Shown here: positions 8,829 through 17,544 of the stretch, in pieces
How the letters are laid out: the number at the start of each line of letters is the position of its first letter
How positions within the stretch are numbered: the stretch's first letter is position 1
Assembly: GCF_030123365.1 (NCBI RefSeq)
Contig: NZ_CP126107.1
Coordinates: forward strand, 2,031,501 to 2,095,500
Origin: Neobacillus sp. SuZ13
Lineage (GTDB): Bacteria; Bacillota; Bacilli; Bacillales; Cytobacillaceae
Direction of reading: 5' to 3'
DNA: 64,000 nucleotides
Notes under the pieces: model-generated
Seen by the model: only the letters and a program-made list of their open reading frames with translations
Database searches by the model: none
What the model was told of the DNA's origin: nothing
Translations under genes and position numbers: made by a program

Positions 8829-9091
8829 CTCGACTAGTAATATTACCTTATATAGGGAATTTATGTATCGAGTCTTAATTTTGTTCTAACCATTCTTCAT
8901 TGAAAGACGATGATCATTGGATTTTGTTAATGACTAATATAACACTAATATGTTTTGAAACTTTTAAGTTGTTTTGTATTCTTCTGTTTGATTGTGTAGG
9001 TCTTATTATTAAATTAAAGCTACAGTATTAGAAATTATCTATCAGTCAATGAGAAAAAAGGAACAGTAATCTTTTATTGGGGGAATTTTTA
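8829..9091. other. AT-rich divergent intergenic region
   Basis: This separates the germination operon from a small plus-strand gene. A GGGGGAATTTTT ribosome binding site lies at its end. No further structure was recognised. Confidence 0.4.
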
Positions 9092-9250
9092 ATGTGGGTA
9101 ATCACTCTCTATTCAAACAAAAATACGTCGATGTTCGAATTTGATACAGAAAAAGAAGCAAGGGAAGCTTTCAAGAATATTAAAGGATGCAAGATTCTTT
9201 CCGAGATTATTTATTTTAATGATCATTGTTTTGCTTCAGCTACTGTTTAA
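9092..9250 (+). CDS. Small conserved-looking Bacillus protein, 52 residues
   Basis: ATG at 9092 is preceded by TGGGGGAATTTTTA. The product starts MWVITLYSNKNTSMFEFDTE and continues KEAREAFKNIKGCKILSEII, ending YFNDHCFASATV. It resembles the small uncharacterised Bacillus proteins of about 50 residues with the pattern MWVIT.YS...M(F/Y)EF.TEKEA.EAF. It has no membrane segment or signal peptide. A strong terminator follows at 9272, so it is a single-gene unit. Function unknown. Confidence 0.6.
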   Translation: MWVITLYSNKNTSMFEFDTEKEAREAFKNIKGCKILSEIIYFNDHCFASATV

Positions 9251-9271
9251 GAACCTTATCATGATAACTAG

Positions 9272-9311
9272 AAAATCCACTACTTGAATGTCAAAGTAGT
9301 GGATTTGTTTT
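9272..9311. terminator. Terminator between the 52-residue gene and glnT
   Basis: AAATCCACTAC/GTAGTGGATTT stem (9273-9283, 9296-9306) followed by GTTTT. It is preceded by an A run, so it can also serve the convergent glutamine operon. Confidence 0.8.
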
Positions 9312-9384
9312 AGATAGATATGCAGGATTCTACCAGAAAAAATCTATAGATATTCAGACCATAATGTGTTTAAACGTCTTATGA

Positions 9385-10818
9385 TTATATGGCCTTTTCC
9401 TCTTCTAAGGTTGAATCAACTTGAGAGAGTTCCCAACATTCAATGTTCTCATGATTCTTAATATTATCTTTATAAAATACCGGATCTTTACCATCCTTTT
9501 TCTGTTTAATGTAATCGTTTAATGCACTAAATGCTACTTTTGATAATAGGAGAATGGCAATTAGGTTTACAATCACCATGAAGCCCATAAATAAATCAGC
9601 TAAATCCCATACAAGTTGAATCTTTGCAACTGAACCGAATATAATCATGGCGAATACGCTTATTCGGTATAGCATCAACCATGCTTTACTTGTATGTAAA
9701 AAGCGAATGTTTGTTTCCCCGTAATAATAGTTACCAATTAACGCACCGAATCCAAAAAGGAAAATAAAGATGGCAAGACAGCCTGATGCCCATGAACCGA
9801 TATGTTCACTTAATGCTGCTTGTGTAAGTGCAATACCATTTAGCCCAGGTTGTTTGTAAGCATCAGAAAGTAAAATAATAAATGCTGTGCTTGTACAGAC
9901 AATCAGTGTATCAACTAATACGCCAAATGCTTGAATAAGTCCTTGTTTTACCGGATGACTTGTAGTTGCTGTTGCGGCAACGTTTGGCGCACTTCCCATA
10001 CCAGCTTCATTCGAGAATAAGCCACGTTTAACTCCATTCATGAGCGCAGCTCCAAGTGAACCACCTGCCACTTGTTCAAAGCCAAACGCGTTTTTAACAA
10101 TAAGAGAAAGAATTTCCGGCATTTTTGTTATGTTCGTAGCTATGACAAAGAATGCAACACCAATGTATAACACAGCTAAAAGCATAACCTTGTATTCAGC
10201 CAGTTTTGCAATACTCTTCACACCGCCAAAGATAATCGCAGCGAAAGCAAGTGCCATGATAATCCCTACAGTTAAACGATCTGTACCAAATGAGTTCTCA
10301 AAAGCAAGTGTAACAGTATTTGATTGTACAGAATTGAATACAAGACCGAAAGAAAGCGTAATTAAAATGGAGAATAATACTCCCATCCAACGTTTGTTTA
10401 ATCCTTTTTCCATATAATAGGATGGGCCGCCGCGGAAACCGTCTTTATCTTTTACTTTATATACTTGTGCTAACGTACTTTCAATAAAGCTGGATGCTGA
10501 GCTAATAATAGAAATAATCCACATCCAAAATACCGCTCCAGGACCGCCTAATGCAATCGCAATCGCAATTCCTGTAATATTACCTGTTCCAACGCGTGCA
10601 GCCATACCAATACAGAACGCTTGAAATGGCGAAATGCTGTCTTTAGAACCAGTTCTCCCCTCCATTAAAACACGGACCATTTCCTTCAACATTCGAAACT
10701 GTACAAATTTCGATTTAAATGTGAAATAAAGACCGAATAAAACTAGCATAATAATCAATAACTTTGACCATAGAAAATCATTTGAAAAGCTAATAATGGC
10801 ATGTAGTAATTGTTGCAT
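9385..10818 (-). CDS. glnT: Glutamine (AgcS-family) sodium symporter
   Basis: This 477-residue member of the alanine/glycine:cation symporter family spans the membrane about ten times. It has the family signature region (GMAARVGTGNITGIAIAI near 70, and KRGLFSNEAGMGSAPNVAAT near 265). The ATG at 10816-10818 has GGAG at 8-base spacing; an ATG two codons and a GTG three codons upstream have the same GGAG too close, so the first is preferred. It lies directly downstream of glsA on the same strand, as glnT does in B. subtilis, which makes glutamine the likely substrate although the family itself is typed on alanine and glycine. Confidence 0.85.
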   Translation of the reverse strand: MQQLLHAIISFSNDFLWSKLLIIMLVLFGLYFTFKSKFVQFRMLKEMVRVLMEGRTGSKDSISPFQAFCIGMAARVGTGNITGIAIAIALGGPGAVFWMWIISIISSASSFIESTLAQVYKVKDKDGFRGGPSYYMEKGLNKRWMGVLFSILITLSFGLVFNSVQSNTVTLAFENSFGTDRLTVGIIMALAFAAIIFGGVKSIAKLAEYKVMLLAVLYIGVAFFVIATNITKMPEILSLIVKNAFGFEQVAGGSLGAALMNGVKRGLFSNEAGMGSAPNVAATATTSHPVKQGLIQAFGVLVDTLIVCTSTAFIILLSDAYKQPGLNGIALTQAALSEHIGSWASGCLAIFIFLFGFGALIGNYYYGETNIRFLHTSKAWLMLYRISVFAMIIFGSVAKIQLVWDLADLFMGFMVIVNLIAILLLSKVAFSALNDYIKQKKDGKDPVFYKDNIKNHENIECWELSQVDSTLEEEKAI

Positions 10819-10928
10819 GTGCATCACTCCAGTAAAAGTTTAGTAGTTTGATATCAAAAAATAAAGATCTAGCGACTTAGTGTCTTCCTTTTATTACTTG
10901 GCAGAAGCAAAGTTTCTGCATATGCTTA

Positions 10929-11921
10929 TTAGAAAATACTTAGATCCCATTCTTGTACTAAATGTTTTAATAGCATAACCCCTGTTAGGCTATTCCCATA
11001 TTCATCAATAGCTGGTCCATATATACCAATACCGCATCCATCTTGAAAAGGCAGTTTACTTCTGACGTTTGGAGGAACTAGTGCCATTATGCCCCCAGAT
11101 ACACCACTTTTTGCTGGCAACCCGACAAATGCCGCAAATTTACCCGAAGCATTGTACATTCCGCAAGTAAGCATTAAGGCTTTGGCTAATTTAGCTACTT
11201 TTTTGGGCAGGACCTGTTCTTGACGAATAGGATGATATCCATCGTGTGCAAGAATCAGTCCAATCAAGGCTATGTCTTCTGTGGTTACTTCTATTGAACA
11301 TTGTTTCATGTAAACCTCTAAAGCTGCCTCTACATCCGATTCTAAATAATCCGTTTCCTTTAAATAGTAAGCTAAAGCTCTATTTCGGTAAGATGTTTTC
11401 CACTCAGATTGATACACTTCCTCATTAATAGCCGGACGTTTTCCTATCAGTTTTTCGATTAATTGATAAAGAACTTCTAATTTTTTGTTTGAAGTTTCTC
11501 CTGGCAGTAGTGAAGCTATGGTAATCGCCCCAGCATTAATCATTGGGTTAAACGGCTTTCCCGTCTTATGCATTTCTAAACGAATAATGGAATTAAAGGC
11601 ATCCCCAGTTGGTTCTACATCAACTCTCTCTAACACATAAGAAATACCACAGCTCAAGCATGCGGCTATAAAGCTAAGCACTTTTGATATACTTTGCAAT
11701 GTGAAAGATACTTCATAATCCCCTGACTTTATCGCTGTTCCATCCGGTCTTATGATGCAAATGCCTAAATGCGATACGTTTTTCGTTCTTAAAGCAGGAA
11801 TATAATTGGCGGTTTGCCCTTTAGTAGCAAAGGATCTATAATGTGCAACCCATTCATCTAAGAAAGCATTCCTTTGGCTATAAAGCTTATCGTTTTGGTC
11901 TTTAATCATCCCTTCAGCCAT
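10929..11921 (-). CDS. glsA: Glutaminase
   Basis: The 330-residue cytosolic enzyme deaminates glutamine to glutamate and ammonia. It has the serine-beta-lactamase-like fold of GlsA: the SxxK motif is Ser77-Ile-Ser-Lys80, followed by EPTGDAFNSIIRLE (95-110), PFNPMINAGAI (117-127) and GKFAAFVGLPAKSGVSGGIM near 265. Length equals B. subtilis YbgJ/GlsA1. GAGAGGTGG precedes the ATG. It forms an operon with the symporter gene glnT and is divergent from the glnKL regulators. Confidence 0.95.
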   Translation of the reverse strand: MAEGMIKDQNDKLYSQRNAFLDEWVAHYRSFATKGQTANYIPALRTKNVSHLGICIIRPDGTAIKSGDYEVSFTLQSISKVLSFIAACLSCGISYVLERVDVEPTGDAFNSIIRLEMHKTGKPFNPMINAGAITIASLLPGETSNKKLEVLYQLIEKLIGKRPAINEEVYQSEWKTSYRNRALAYYLKETDYLESDVEAALEVYMKQCSIEVTTEDIALIGLILAHDGYHPIRQEQVLPKKVAKLAKALMLTCGMYNASGKFAAFVGLPAKSGVSGGIMALVPPNVRSKLPFQDGCGIGIYGPAIDEYGNSLTGVMLLKHLVQEWDLSIF

Positions 11922-12026
11922 ATCCTTCCACCTCTCTAATTTTTTGAATGAAAACTTCCTTCCTTTAATACCTTCTGCAGAAAAAAATAATAATAGACTG
12001 GTATAAAGACATGAAAATTGAATACC

Positions 12027-12040
12027 TTTAAGCGCTTTCA
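12027..12040. promoter_or_regulatory. cre-like CcpA site before glsA
   Basis: TTTAAGCGCTTTCA; read on the minus strand it is TGAAAGCGCTTAAA, 13 of 14 positions of the cre consensus. Confidence 0.5.
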
Positions 12041-12103
12041 GAATATTTCCATAAAAACCTAGCTTTAATTTATGATTGGAACTATATAATCTGACGGAAA
12101 ACT

Positions 12104-12119
12104 ACAAAATAACTAAAAA
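12104..12119 (-). promoter_or_regulatory. Possible GlnL binding site
   Basis: The minus strand reads TTTTTA-GTTA-TTTTGT. B. subtilis GlnL binds TTTTGT-N4-TTTTGT upstream of glsA; here one half is exact and the other has two mismatches. Position between the divergent units fits. Confidence 0.35.
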
Positions 12120-12179
12120 ATAAATTTCAAATATGGGAGAGCCCAATTAGTAAGAGATTTCTTATAAATCATTTTAGCG

Positions 12180-12208
12180 TTGTATTGAGGTCGATGAGAC
12201 TGTATACT
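12180..12208 (+). promoter_or_regulatory. Candidate sigma-A promoter of glnKL
   Basis: -35 TTGTAT (12180-12185), 17-base spacer, -10 TATACT (12203-12208), 30 bases before the TTG start of glnK. Confidence 0.5.
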
Positions 12209-12238
12209 GATTTCAAATAAAACTAGGGAGGTGACTCC

Positions 12239-13540
12239 TTGAACCTAAGTACTATAGTTAAAAAAGACGTCTATATTCTTGTTCTAATGGTATTAACCGT
12301 TCCACTGGCAGGTGAAATAAAGTTTTATCCGTTAAATGAAACATTTCGAGTAAGCTTAGGTGCCCCGGCATTTTTCTTTTTATTGTTACTGCTGCAGAAA
12401 ACACCAGCAGTTTTACCGGGTTTTTTAACAGGAACAGCGGTTGTTCATTTTCGTATTCTTTTAGACCTTATTGAGCAGGAGAATTTTGATTGGACATCCT
12501 CCTTCCAAGCCCAGTATCCCAGTTTTTTCTATTATTTCACTTATTCTTTGCTGTTTTTTTTAGTGAAAACCAACCGCTTTCAAAATAGACCCTTAATGAT
12601 CGGATTTATTGGCCTTTTAATCGAAATTTTGTCCGATATGTTTGAACTAATGATTCAATATTTCGTATTAGAAACAACGATAACCTTCACGAAACTAAGT
12701 GAGATCATCATGATCGCGTTCACCCACAGTTTTATTGTTCTTAGCTTTTTCAATATGATGAAATTGTATGAAGTACAGAAGAGGGAAAGACAAATTAGAA
12801 AACAAAATGAACACATGTTCATGCTTATTTCCAATTTATATGAGGAAAAGGTTTATTTAAAAAAAACATTAAAAAATATAGAGAATATTACAAAGGAATC
12901 TTATCATTTATATCGCAATTTAAAAGAACAGGAACAACGACATCATGTTTTAAACCAGCAGTTTAGCCAAAAGTTATTACGTATTGCTGGTGAAATTCAT
13001 GAAGTTAAAAAAGATAACCAACGAATTTTTGCCGGGCTCTCAAAATTAATTACGAATGAAAGTTTTCAAGACTATATGAATGCTGCTGAATTAATTCAAT
13101 TAATTATACAAATAAATAAAAAATATGCCGACTCACTAGGAAAAGAGATTAAATTTTTATATTCCGTAGAAGGGAACCATCCCAATTATCATGTTTATAC
13201 CGTGTTATCTCTCATCAATAATTTAGTAGCGAATGCAGTGGAAGCAATAATAGAAAAGGGAAGCGTTCGTTTAAGTCTGCGTGAACTTAGTGATACTGTT
13301 GTATTTCAAGTTGCTGATACTGGACCTGGCATCCCTGGAAAATATGAAAATGCTATCTTTCAGCCTGGATTTACCTCGAAGTATGATCATTTAGGAATAC
13401 CTTCAACAGGGATTGGACTTTCATATGTAAAAGAAGTAGTGAAAGACCTTGGAGGGGAGATCCTATTCCAGAATAATCATAGCAACGGCGTTGTTTTTTC
13501 AATCGAGTTACCAATAATGAATTTGATACAGAAAGGGTAA
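12239..13540 (+). CDS. glnK: Glutamine-sensing histidine kinase GlnK (YcbA-like)
   Basis: This 433-residue membrane kinase starts at TTG 12239, with AGGGAGGTGA 7 bases upstream. The first ~180 residues carry about five hydrophobic helices (DVYILVLMVLTVPLAG, FFFLLLLLQ, PLMIGFIGLLIEIL and others) with little extracytoplasmic sequence, followed by a coiled-coil (185-245), the phospho-acceptor region around EIHEVKKDN and the ATPase domain (N-box NNLVANAVEAI, G1 DTGPGIPG, G2 GIGLSYVKEV). In B. subtilis GlnK and GlnL activate glsA-glnT in response to glutamine. The response regulator starts 10 bases downstream and the target operon diverges upstream, matching that system. Confidence 0.9.
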   Translation: MNLSTIVKKDVYILVLMVLTVPLAGEIKFYPLNETFRVSLGAPAFFFLLLLLQKTPAVLPGFLTGTAVVHFRILLDLIEQENFDWTSSFQAQYPSFFYYFTYSLLFFLVKTNRFQNRPLMIGFIGLLIEILSDMFELMIQYFVLETTITFTKLSEIIMIAFTHSFIVLSFFNMMKLYEVQKRERQIRKQNEHMFMLISNLYEEKVYLKKTLKNIENITKESYHLYRNLKEQEQRHHVLNQQFSQKLLRIAGEIHEVKKDNQRIFAGLSKLITNESFQDYMNAAELIQLIIQINKKYADSLGKEIKFLYSVEGNHPNYHVYTVLSLINNLVANAVEAIIEKGSVRLSLRELSDTVVFQVADTGPGIPGKYENAIFQPGFTSKYDHLGIPSTGIGLSYVKEVVKDLGGEILFQNNHSNGVVFSIELPIMNLIQKG

Positions 13541-13550
13541 GGGTGGGTCC

Positions 13551-14495
13551 ATGCGTTTTTTTATAACGGATGATGATAGTGCTATTCATTCAATCTTAAG
13601 CCAAATAATTGAAGACGAAGATCTGGGAGAAGTGGTAGGGGAAGCCGAAGATGGCTGCCTATTAGAAGGACACATTTTGAATTTAAAACAAATTGATATT
13701 TTATTTATTGATTTATTAATGCCAATCCGTGATGGTATTGAAACAATTCGTCATATAAAAGGTGAGTTTTCTGGAAAAATTATCATGATTTCACAAGTTG
13801 AATCAAAAGAACTAATTGGTGAAGCGTTCTCTCACGGAATCGATTATTATATTAGCAAACCAATTAATCGGATTGAAGTATTAACAGTTATTCGAAAAGT
13901 AATGGAACGGATCAATTTAGAAAGATCGATTAATGTTATCCAAACCTCTTTAAATAGTTTATTAAATTTGAATCAGCCAAAAGTTGACAAATCCAATATT
14001 TTAAATGAAAAAAGAATTCTAGAGGTCGGAGAATTTCTGTTGGCTGAATTAGGGATCGTAGGAGAAAATGGGCATAAAGATTTAATAGAAATTCTTCAAT
14101 ATTTATTTAAGTATGAACTTACACATACTTTTGAACAACATTTTCCAACCCTTAAAGAGATATTTGTACAAATATCGAAAAAAAAACTTGGACTATCAGC
14201 TTCACAAGTTGATATTAATCGAGAGATTAAAGCTTCCGAACAACGCATTCGCAGGGCGATTACTCATTCGTTAAATCATTTTGCGTCGCTAGGTTTAACA
14301 GATTTTTCAAATCAAAAGTTTGAAAATTATGCTTCAAAATTTTTTGATTTTACCGTCGTCCACCAAAGGATCAAGGAATTGCAAAAAAATACAACAATAC
14401 AAGCAACTCAAACTCGAGTAAATACAAAAAAATTCATTCAAGTATTTTTTTATGAAGTGAAACGCCTGAATTCAGAGGAATTTAAGTATAGGTAG
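13551..14495 (+). CDS. glnL: Response regulator GlnL (YcbB family)
   Basis: The 314-residue DNA-binding regulator has an N-terminal receiver (1-120) with acidic pocket Asp7-Asp8-Asp9, phospho-acceptor Asp54 in LFIDLLMP and the conserved Lys in YYISKPI. The C-terminal YcbB-type domain (about 160-300) includes KLGLSASQVDINREI and RIRRAITHSLNHFASLGL, the family's DNA-binding segment. This C-terminal type is essentially specific to GlnL. It ends the regulator operon and is followed by no clear terminator. Confidence 0.93.
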   Translation: MRFFITDDDSAIHSILSQIIEDEDLGEVVGEAEDGCLLEGHILNLKQIDILFIDLLMPIRDGIETIRHIKGEFSGKIIMISQVESKELIGEAFSHGIDYYISKPINRIEVLTVIRKVMERINLERSINVIQTSLNSLLNLNQPKVDKSNILNEKRILEVGEFLLAELGIVGENGHKDLIEILQYLFKYELTHTFEQHFPTLKEIFVQISKKKLGLSASQVDINREIKASEQRIRRAITHSLNHFASLGLTDFSNQKFENYASKFFDFTVVHQRIKELQKNTTIQATQTRVNTKKFIQVFFYEVKRLNSEEFKYR

Positions 14496-14842
14496 TTATT
14501 ATTGGATAAAAAATGAAATTGTGTAAGATTAGTCCGAACAAAAACTAAATTAACTAGGTGCCTTGGTGACATGCTTGGTGCCTAAATTTTTAAAATTACG
14601 AATCACAAGAAAACACTAGATAGCATGAAAGCTTGATTTATCAAGACTTGAGGGTATATCAAGATACTAGAAAGACAGGTGCCAGCAAACTTCAAAACGC
14701 CTGAGACCACGTGCCAGATCTGGTGGATTCGATTCCCGTGCAGTCCCGCCAAAAACATTGGTATGACTGAATTTTTAGACTTTTCGAACTTTCGATAAAA
14801 CTATTTTTTTACATATATGCTGTTGGTGTTTTTAATAAATAA
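14496..14842. other. Non-coding stretch with repeat and tRNA-tail-like sequence
   Basis: At 14556-14582 the element TTGGTG occurs twice within GGTGCC-flanked sequence (a direct, not inverted, arrangement). At 14731-14754 GGATTCGATTCCCG...CCCGCCA resembles a tRNA T-arm and 3' end, but the T-stem does not pair well and no D-arm or anticodon arm precedes it. It may be a decayed tRNA or integration scar. Confidence 0.3.
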
Positions 14843-15129
14843 GGTGTAATAGTTCCCATTGGTGGACTAAATAAAGACCCTTTTTCAAATCAACTATATA
14901 TCGGTAGGTTGAGAAGGTTTTATGTTAATAAGAAGTATAGGAGAAACAGTATTGGAAGATTGTTTTTAAAAAAGCTAATTAACCAAGCAAAAAAGTATTT
15001 TAAAATATTGGTATTAGATACGGATAGCAAACAGGCTGATAATTTTCTATACTTGCTTTGGATTTTAATGGAAATTCTTTATCCGAATTCAACTCACTTT
15101 ATGAAAATGGAAAATTAATGTGTTATTAA
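14843..15129 (+). pseudogene. GNAT-family acetyltransferase, fragment with frameshift
   Basis: The frame from 14843 has no start codon (a stop lies immediately upstream) and reads VIVPIGGLNKDPFSN then LRRFYVNKKYRRNSIGRLFL. That is the beta4 and R-x-x-x-(I/G)-G/A acetyl-CoA-binding segment of GNAT enzymes. After FLYL the frame breaks; shifting frame near 15068 gives NGNSLSEFNSLYENGKLMCY and a stop at 15129, which is the expected C-terminal strand. N-terminal half missing plus a frameshift: a dead gene. Confidence 0.65.
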
Positions 15130-15249
15130 GTTAAAAGAAAATCAAAAAAGTTTAATGGTTGGTCTGCTGTTTTATCGAAAGAATGGCGGCTATTTTTTTA
15201 GATGTTAACGAATGAACTCGATTATAAGCTGTCATCCATCTTGGATTTG

Positions 15250-15310
15250 ATAAATGAAATGGACCATTAGACTTTATACGAGTCTGATGGTCCATTTCAT
15301 TTATTATTCA
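15250..15310. terminator. Long-stem terminator of araR
   Basis: About 23-bp inverted repeat (ATGAAATGGACCAT...AGACT / AGTCT...ATGGTCCATTTCAT) with a 7-base loop. It lies 19 bases past the minus-strand araR stop, and also closes the plus-strand fragment upstream. Confidence 0.8.
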
Positions 15311-15328
15311 TAAGTGATTGGGCACTTA

Positions 15329-16456
15329 CTAACTTTGTACCTTCACAAATGGAGCTGTAGAATTTCTTATGACTAAATTTGGCTCATATACAATGGATGG
15401 AGGACGATCCCCTTTTTTCTCAACAGCAGAAACAATCCATTTAGCTGCTTCAATGCCCATTTCCATTTTAGGATGGGCAATAGATGTTAGTTTCACGTCT
15501 GTTGCCACTGCCAAAGATGAATCATCAAAGCTCACGATTGATATATCCTCAGGAACACGAAGTCCAAGCCGTCTTACCATATTTAAAACATTTAATGCAA
15601 GCTGATCGTTGTAACAAACGATTGCGGTAGGCATAGAGTTTGTTCTAAAGAAATTCTCTAATCGTTCCAACAAGTTGTTATTTTGATCTTCTGTTGTAAA
15701 GGAAATAACCATTTCTGGGAAAAATGGAAGGCGGTGTTCTCTAAAAGCACGGATAAAGCCTTGCATTCGGTTTACACCTTGAAGGTCATCGTTTTTAAAA
15801 AGTCCAATGATTTTCTCGTGTCCAAGTTTAATTAAATGTTCAGTTGCAATAAAACCGCCATGTTCATCATTCATAATCATGTGTGGAGGTATCAACTGAG
15901 AATAGAATTGGTTAATCATTAAATAAGGAATGTTGTTTTGCTCCAATTCCAGATAGTAATGTATATTCGGGTTGTACTGGCTGCTTTTTGTTGGTTCTAC
16001 GATAAGGCCATCAATATTTCGGCTTAACATTGTCTGTAGACATTGTTTTTCCTTTTCCACATCGTTATCCGTACAAGCAAGGGTTAAAGTATATCCTTGA
16101 GCAGTTAAATGGGATTCAATTCCTTTTATAATGGATGGGAAAATATAATCTGAGATGTATGTCGTTATCACACCGATATTTTTCCCGTTTGTATTGGATG
16201 TATGGATGAAGGATGGAGTTTGCTCCATTGTTTGATCTTTTTTGAAGGAGCAAAAGGTTCCTGCGCCTTGTTCTCTATATAGCAAACCTTCATGTACCAG
16301 ATCCCCCACGGCTTGTCGAATGGTATGTCTGCTTACCCCGAAAATTTTAACTAACTCATTTTCAGAATAAATCTTTTCACCGGGTTTCACCTTTCCGCTC
16401 GTAATCCAATCTGTTATTTTTTCCTTGACTATATTGTATTTAGTTTTTGAAGCCAC
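15329..16456 (-). CDS. araR: Arabinose repressor AraR (GntR HTH + LacI-type sensor)
   Basis: The 375-residue transcription factor has a GntR winged helix (about 6-72; KIFGVSRHTIRQAVGDLVHE, GLLYREQGAGTF) joined to a periplasmic-binding-protein-like effector domain (about 85-370) as in LacI/GalR. This hybrid is the hallmark of AraR, which releases its operators when L-arabinose binds. Three palindromes of the AraR type lie at 16493, 16660 and 17468. The gene diverges from araDAB, and the operator at 16493 sits 36 bases before its start, suggesting autoregulation. Confidence 0.95.
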   Translation of the reverse strand: MASKTKYNIVKEKITDWITSGKVKPGEKIYSENELVKIFGVSRHTIRQAVGDLVHEGLLYREQGAGTFCSFKKDQTMEQTPSFIHTSNTNGKNIGVITTYISDYIFPSIIKGIESHLTAQGYTLTLACTDNDVEKEKQCLQTMLSRNIDGLIVEPTKSSQYNPNIHYYLELEQNNIPYLMINQFYSQLIPPHMIMNDEHGGFIATEHLIKLGHEKIIGLFKNDDLQGVNRMQGFIRAFREHRLPFFPEMVISFTTEDQNNNLLERLENFFRTNSMPTAIVCYNDQLALNVLNMVRRLGLRVPEDISIVSFDDSSLAVATDVKLTSIAHPKMEMGIEAAKWIVSAVEKKGDRPPSIVYEPNLVIRNSTAPFVKVQS

Positions 16457-16492
16457 TATATCACCACTTTCAACTTTAAAGCACTATTTATA

Positions 16493-16508
16493 ACATATAC
16501 GTACAACA
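16493..16508. promoter_or_regulatory. AraR operator 1 (araR side)
   Basis: ACATATACGTACAACA matches the core of ANTTGTACGTACAANT around a central CG at 16500/16501. It is next to the araR start. Confidence 0.7.
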
Positions 16509-16622
16509 TTTTTAATAATCATATCCTAACAAATAAATAACGAGTTGACCATGATAAATTTTTTTCTTTTAGAAAAGATCAAAGATTTATAGTTAACTAG
16601 TAAATTTAAGATAAAAAATGCA

Positions 16623-16650
16623 TTGTAAAAAATTTAAAAGATGGTAAAAT
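16623..16650 (+). promoter_or_regulatory. Sigma-A promoter of araDAB
   Basis: -35 TTGTAA (16623-16628), 16-base spacer, extended -10 TGG-TAAAAT (-10 at 16645-16650). The AraR operator 2 starts 10 bases after the -10, so bound AraR would cover the transcription start. Confidence 0.65.
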
Positions 16651-16659
16651 CTAAATTAA

Positions 16660-16675
16660 AGTTATACGTACAAGT
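16660..16675. promoter_or_regulatory. AraR operator 2 (araD promoter)
   Basis: AGTTATACGTACAAGT, centred on the CG at 16667/16668, immediately downstream of the araD -10. Confidence 0.75.
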
Positions 16676-16737
16676 TTAGGGTTTTGAATAAGTTGTAAGG
16701 ATAACTGAAGTGAATTATAGTAAAAGGAGGAGACGTT

Positions 16738-17433
16738 ATGTTAGAACGATTGAAAAAGGATGTTTTGGAAGCGAATCTTCATCTGCCAAAACATGGTTTG
16801 GTCACTTTTACATGGGGAAATGTAAGCGGTATTGACCGTCAAACAGGCCTCGTGGTTATTAAACCAAGTGGTGTACCGTATGATGAGTTACATATAGATG
16901 ATCTCGTTGTATTAGATTTGGACGGGAAAATTGTTGAAGGGACCTTAAGACCTTCTTCCGATACCCCAACACACCTTGCCTTATATCGTGGCTTTCCACA
17001 AATAGGAGGAATAGTACATACTCACTCTCCATGGGCAACAAGCTGGGCTCAAGCAGGGCGGCGGATACCTGCCCTTGGTACTACGCATGCGGATTATTTT
17101 TATGGAGAAATTCCTTGTACACGCACCTTGACTGAAGAGGAAATTGAACGTGGATATGAGCTTGAGACAGGAAATGTCATCATTGAAACCTTTGAAAAGG
17201 AAGGCCTTAATCCTGTTTCAATGCCAGGAATTTTATTATCAGGTCATGCTCCATTTAGCTGGGGAAAAAATGCCAAACAAGCGGTACACAATGCTGTCGT
17301 TTTAGAAGAAGTGGCCAAAATGGCATTAAACACTTTTATGCTAAACCCGCAAATAAAGGAGATCGACCAATTCTTGCTTGATAAACATTATCTTCGTAAG
17401 CATGGTGTTAATGCCTATTACGGACAAAAGTAG
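16738..17433 (+). CDS. araD: L-ribulose-5-phosphate 4-epimerase
   Basis: The 231-residue class II aldolase-fold enzyme converts L-ribulose-5-phosphate to D-xylulose-5-phosphate. Zinc ligands are visible at His94 and His96 (GGIVHTHS) and His170 (LSGHAPF), with Asp75 in RPSSDTPTH and [10 protein letters not shown] for the second-shell residues. AAAGGAGGAGA precedes the ATG. Length equals the E. coli and B. subtilis enzymes. It is first in an araD-araA-araB order, unlike araABD in B. subtilis. AraR operators flank it on both sides. Confidence 0.96.
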   Translation: MLERLKKDVLEANLHLPKHGLVTFTWGNVSGIDRQTGLVVIKPSGVPYDELHIDDLVVLDLDGKIVEGTLRPSSDTPTHLALYRGFPQIGGIVHTHSPWATSWAQAGRRIPALGTTHADYFYGEIPCTRTLTEEEIERGYELETGNVIIETFEKEGLNPVSMPGILLSGHAPFSWGKNAKQAVHNAVVLEEVAKMALNTFMLNPQIKEIDQFLLDKHYLRKHGVNAYYGQK

Positions 17434-17467
17434 TCTATGAGGAACATATTCGCCTTAAACTAAGGTA

Positions 17468-17483
17468 ACTTGTACGTACGAAT
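17468..17483. promoter_or_regulatory. AraR operator 3 (araD-araA gap)
   Basis: ACTTGTACGTACGAAT is the best of the three AraR-like palindromes. It lies in the 111-base gap between araD and araA, about 800 bases downstream of operator 2; this could act as a roadblock or support looping. Confidence 0.7.
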
Positions 17484-17544
17484 ACTTAAAGAGTACCAAT
17501 TAATAATTTGATAGATAAATATCTTTTATTTAGGAGGAATTACA

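Larger units (their letters stand above)
11922..12238. promoter_or_regulatory. glsA-glnT / glnKL divergent regulatory region
   Basis: This 317-base AT-rich region holds a cre-like site (12027-12040), a possible GlnL box (12104-12119) and the glnK promoter (12180-12208), described separately. No hairpin leader was seen. Confidence 0.6.

Noticed and set aside
14690..14755. tRNA-like 3' end (TTCGATTCCCG...CCCGCCA)
   Set aside because: The T-stem has mismatches, the distance from T-loop to CCA is off by one, and no D-arm, anticodon arm or complementary 5' acceptor strand was found. At most a decayed remnant.
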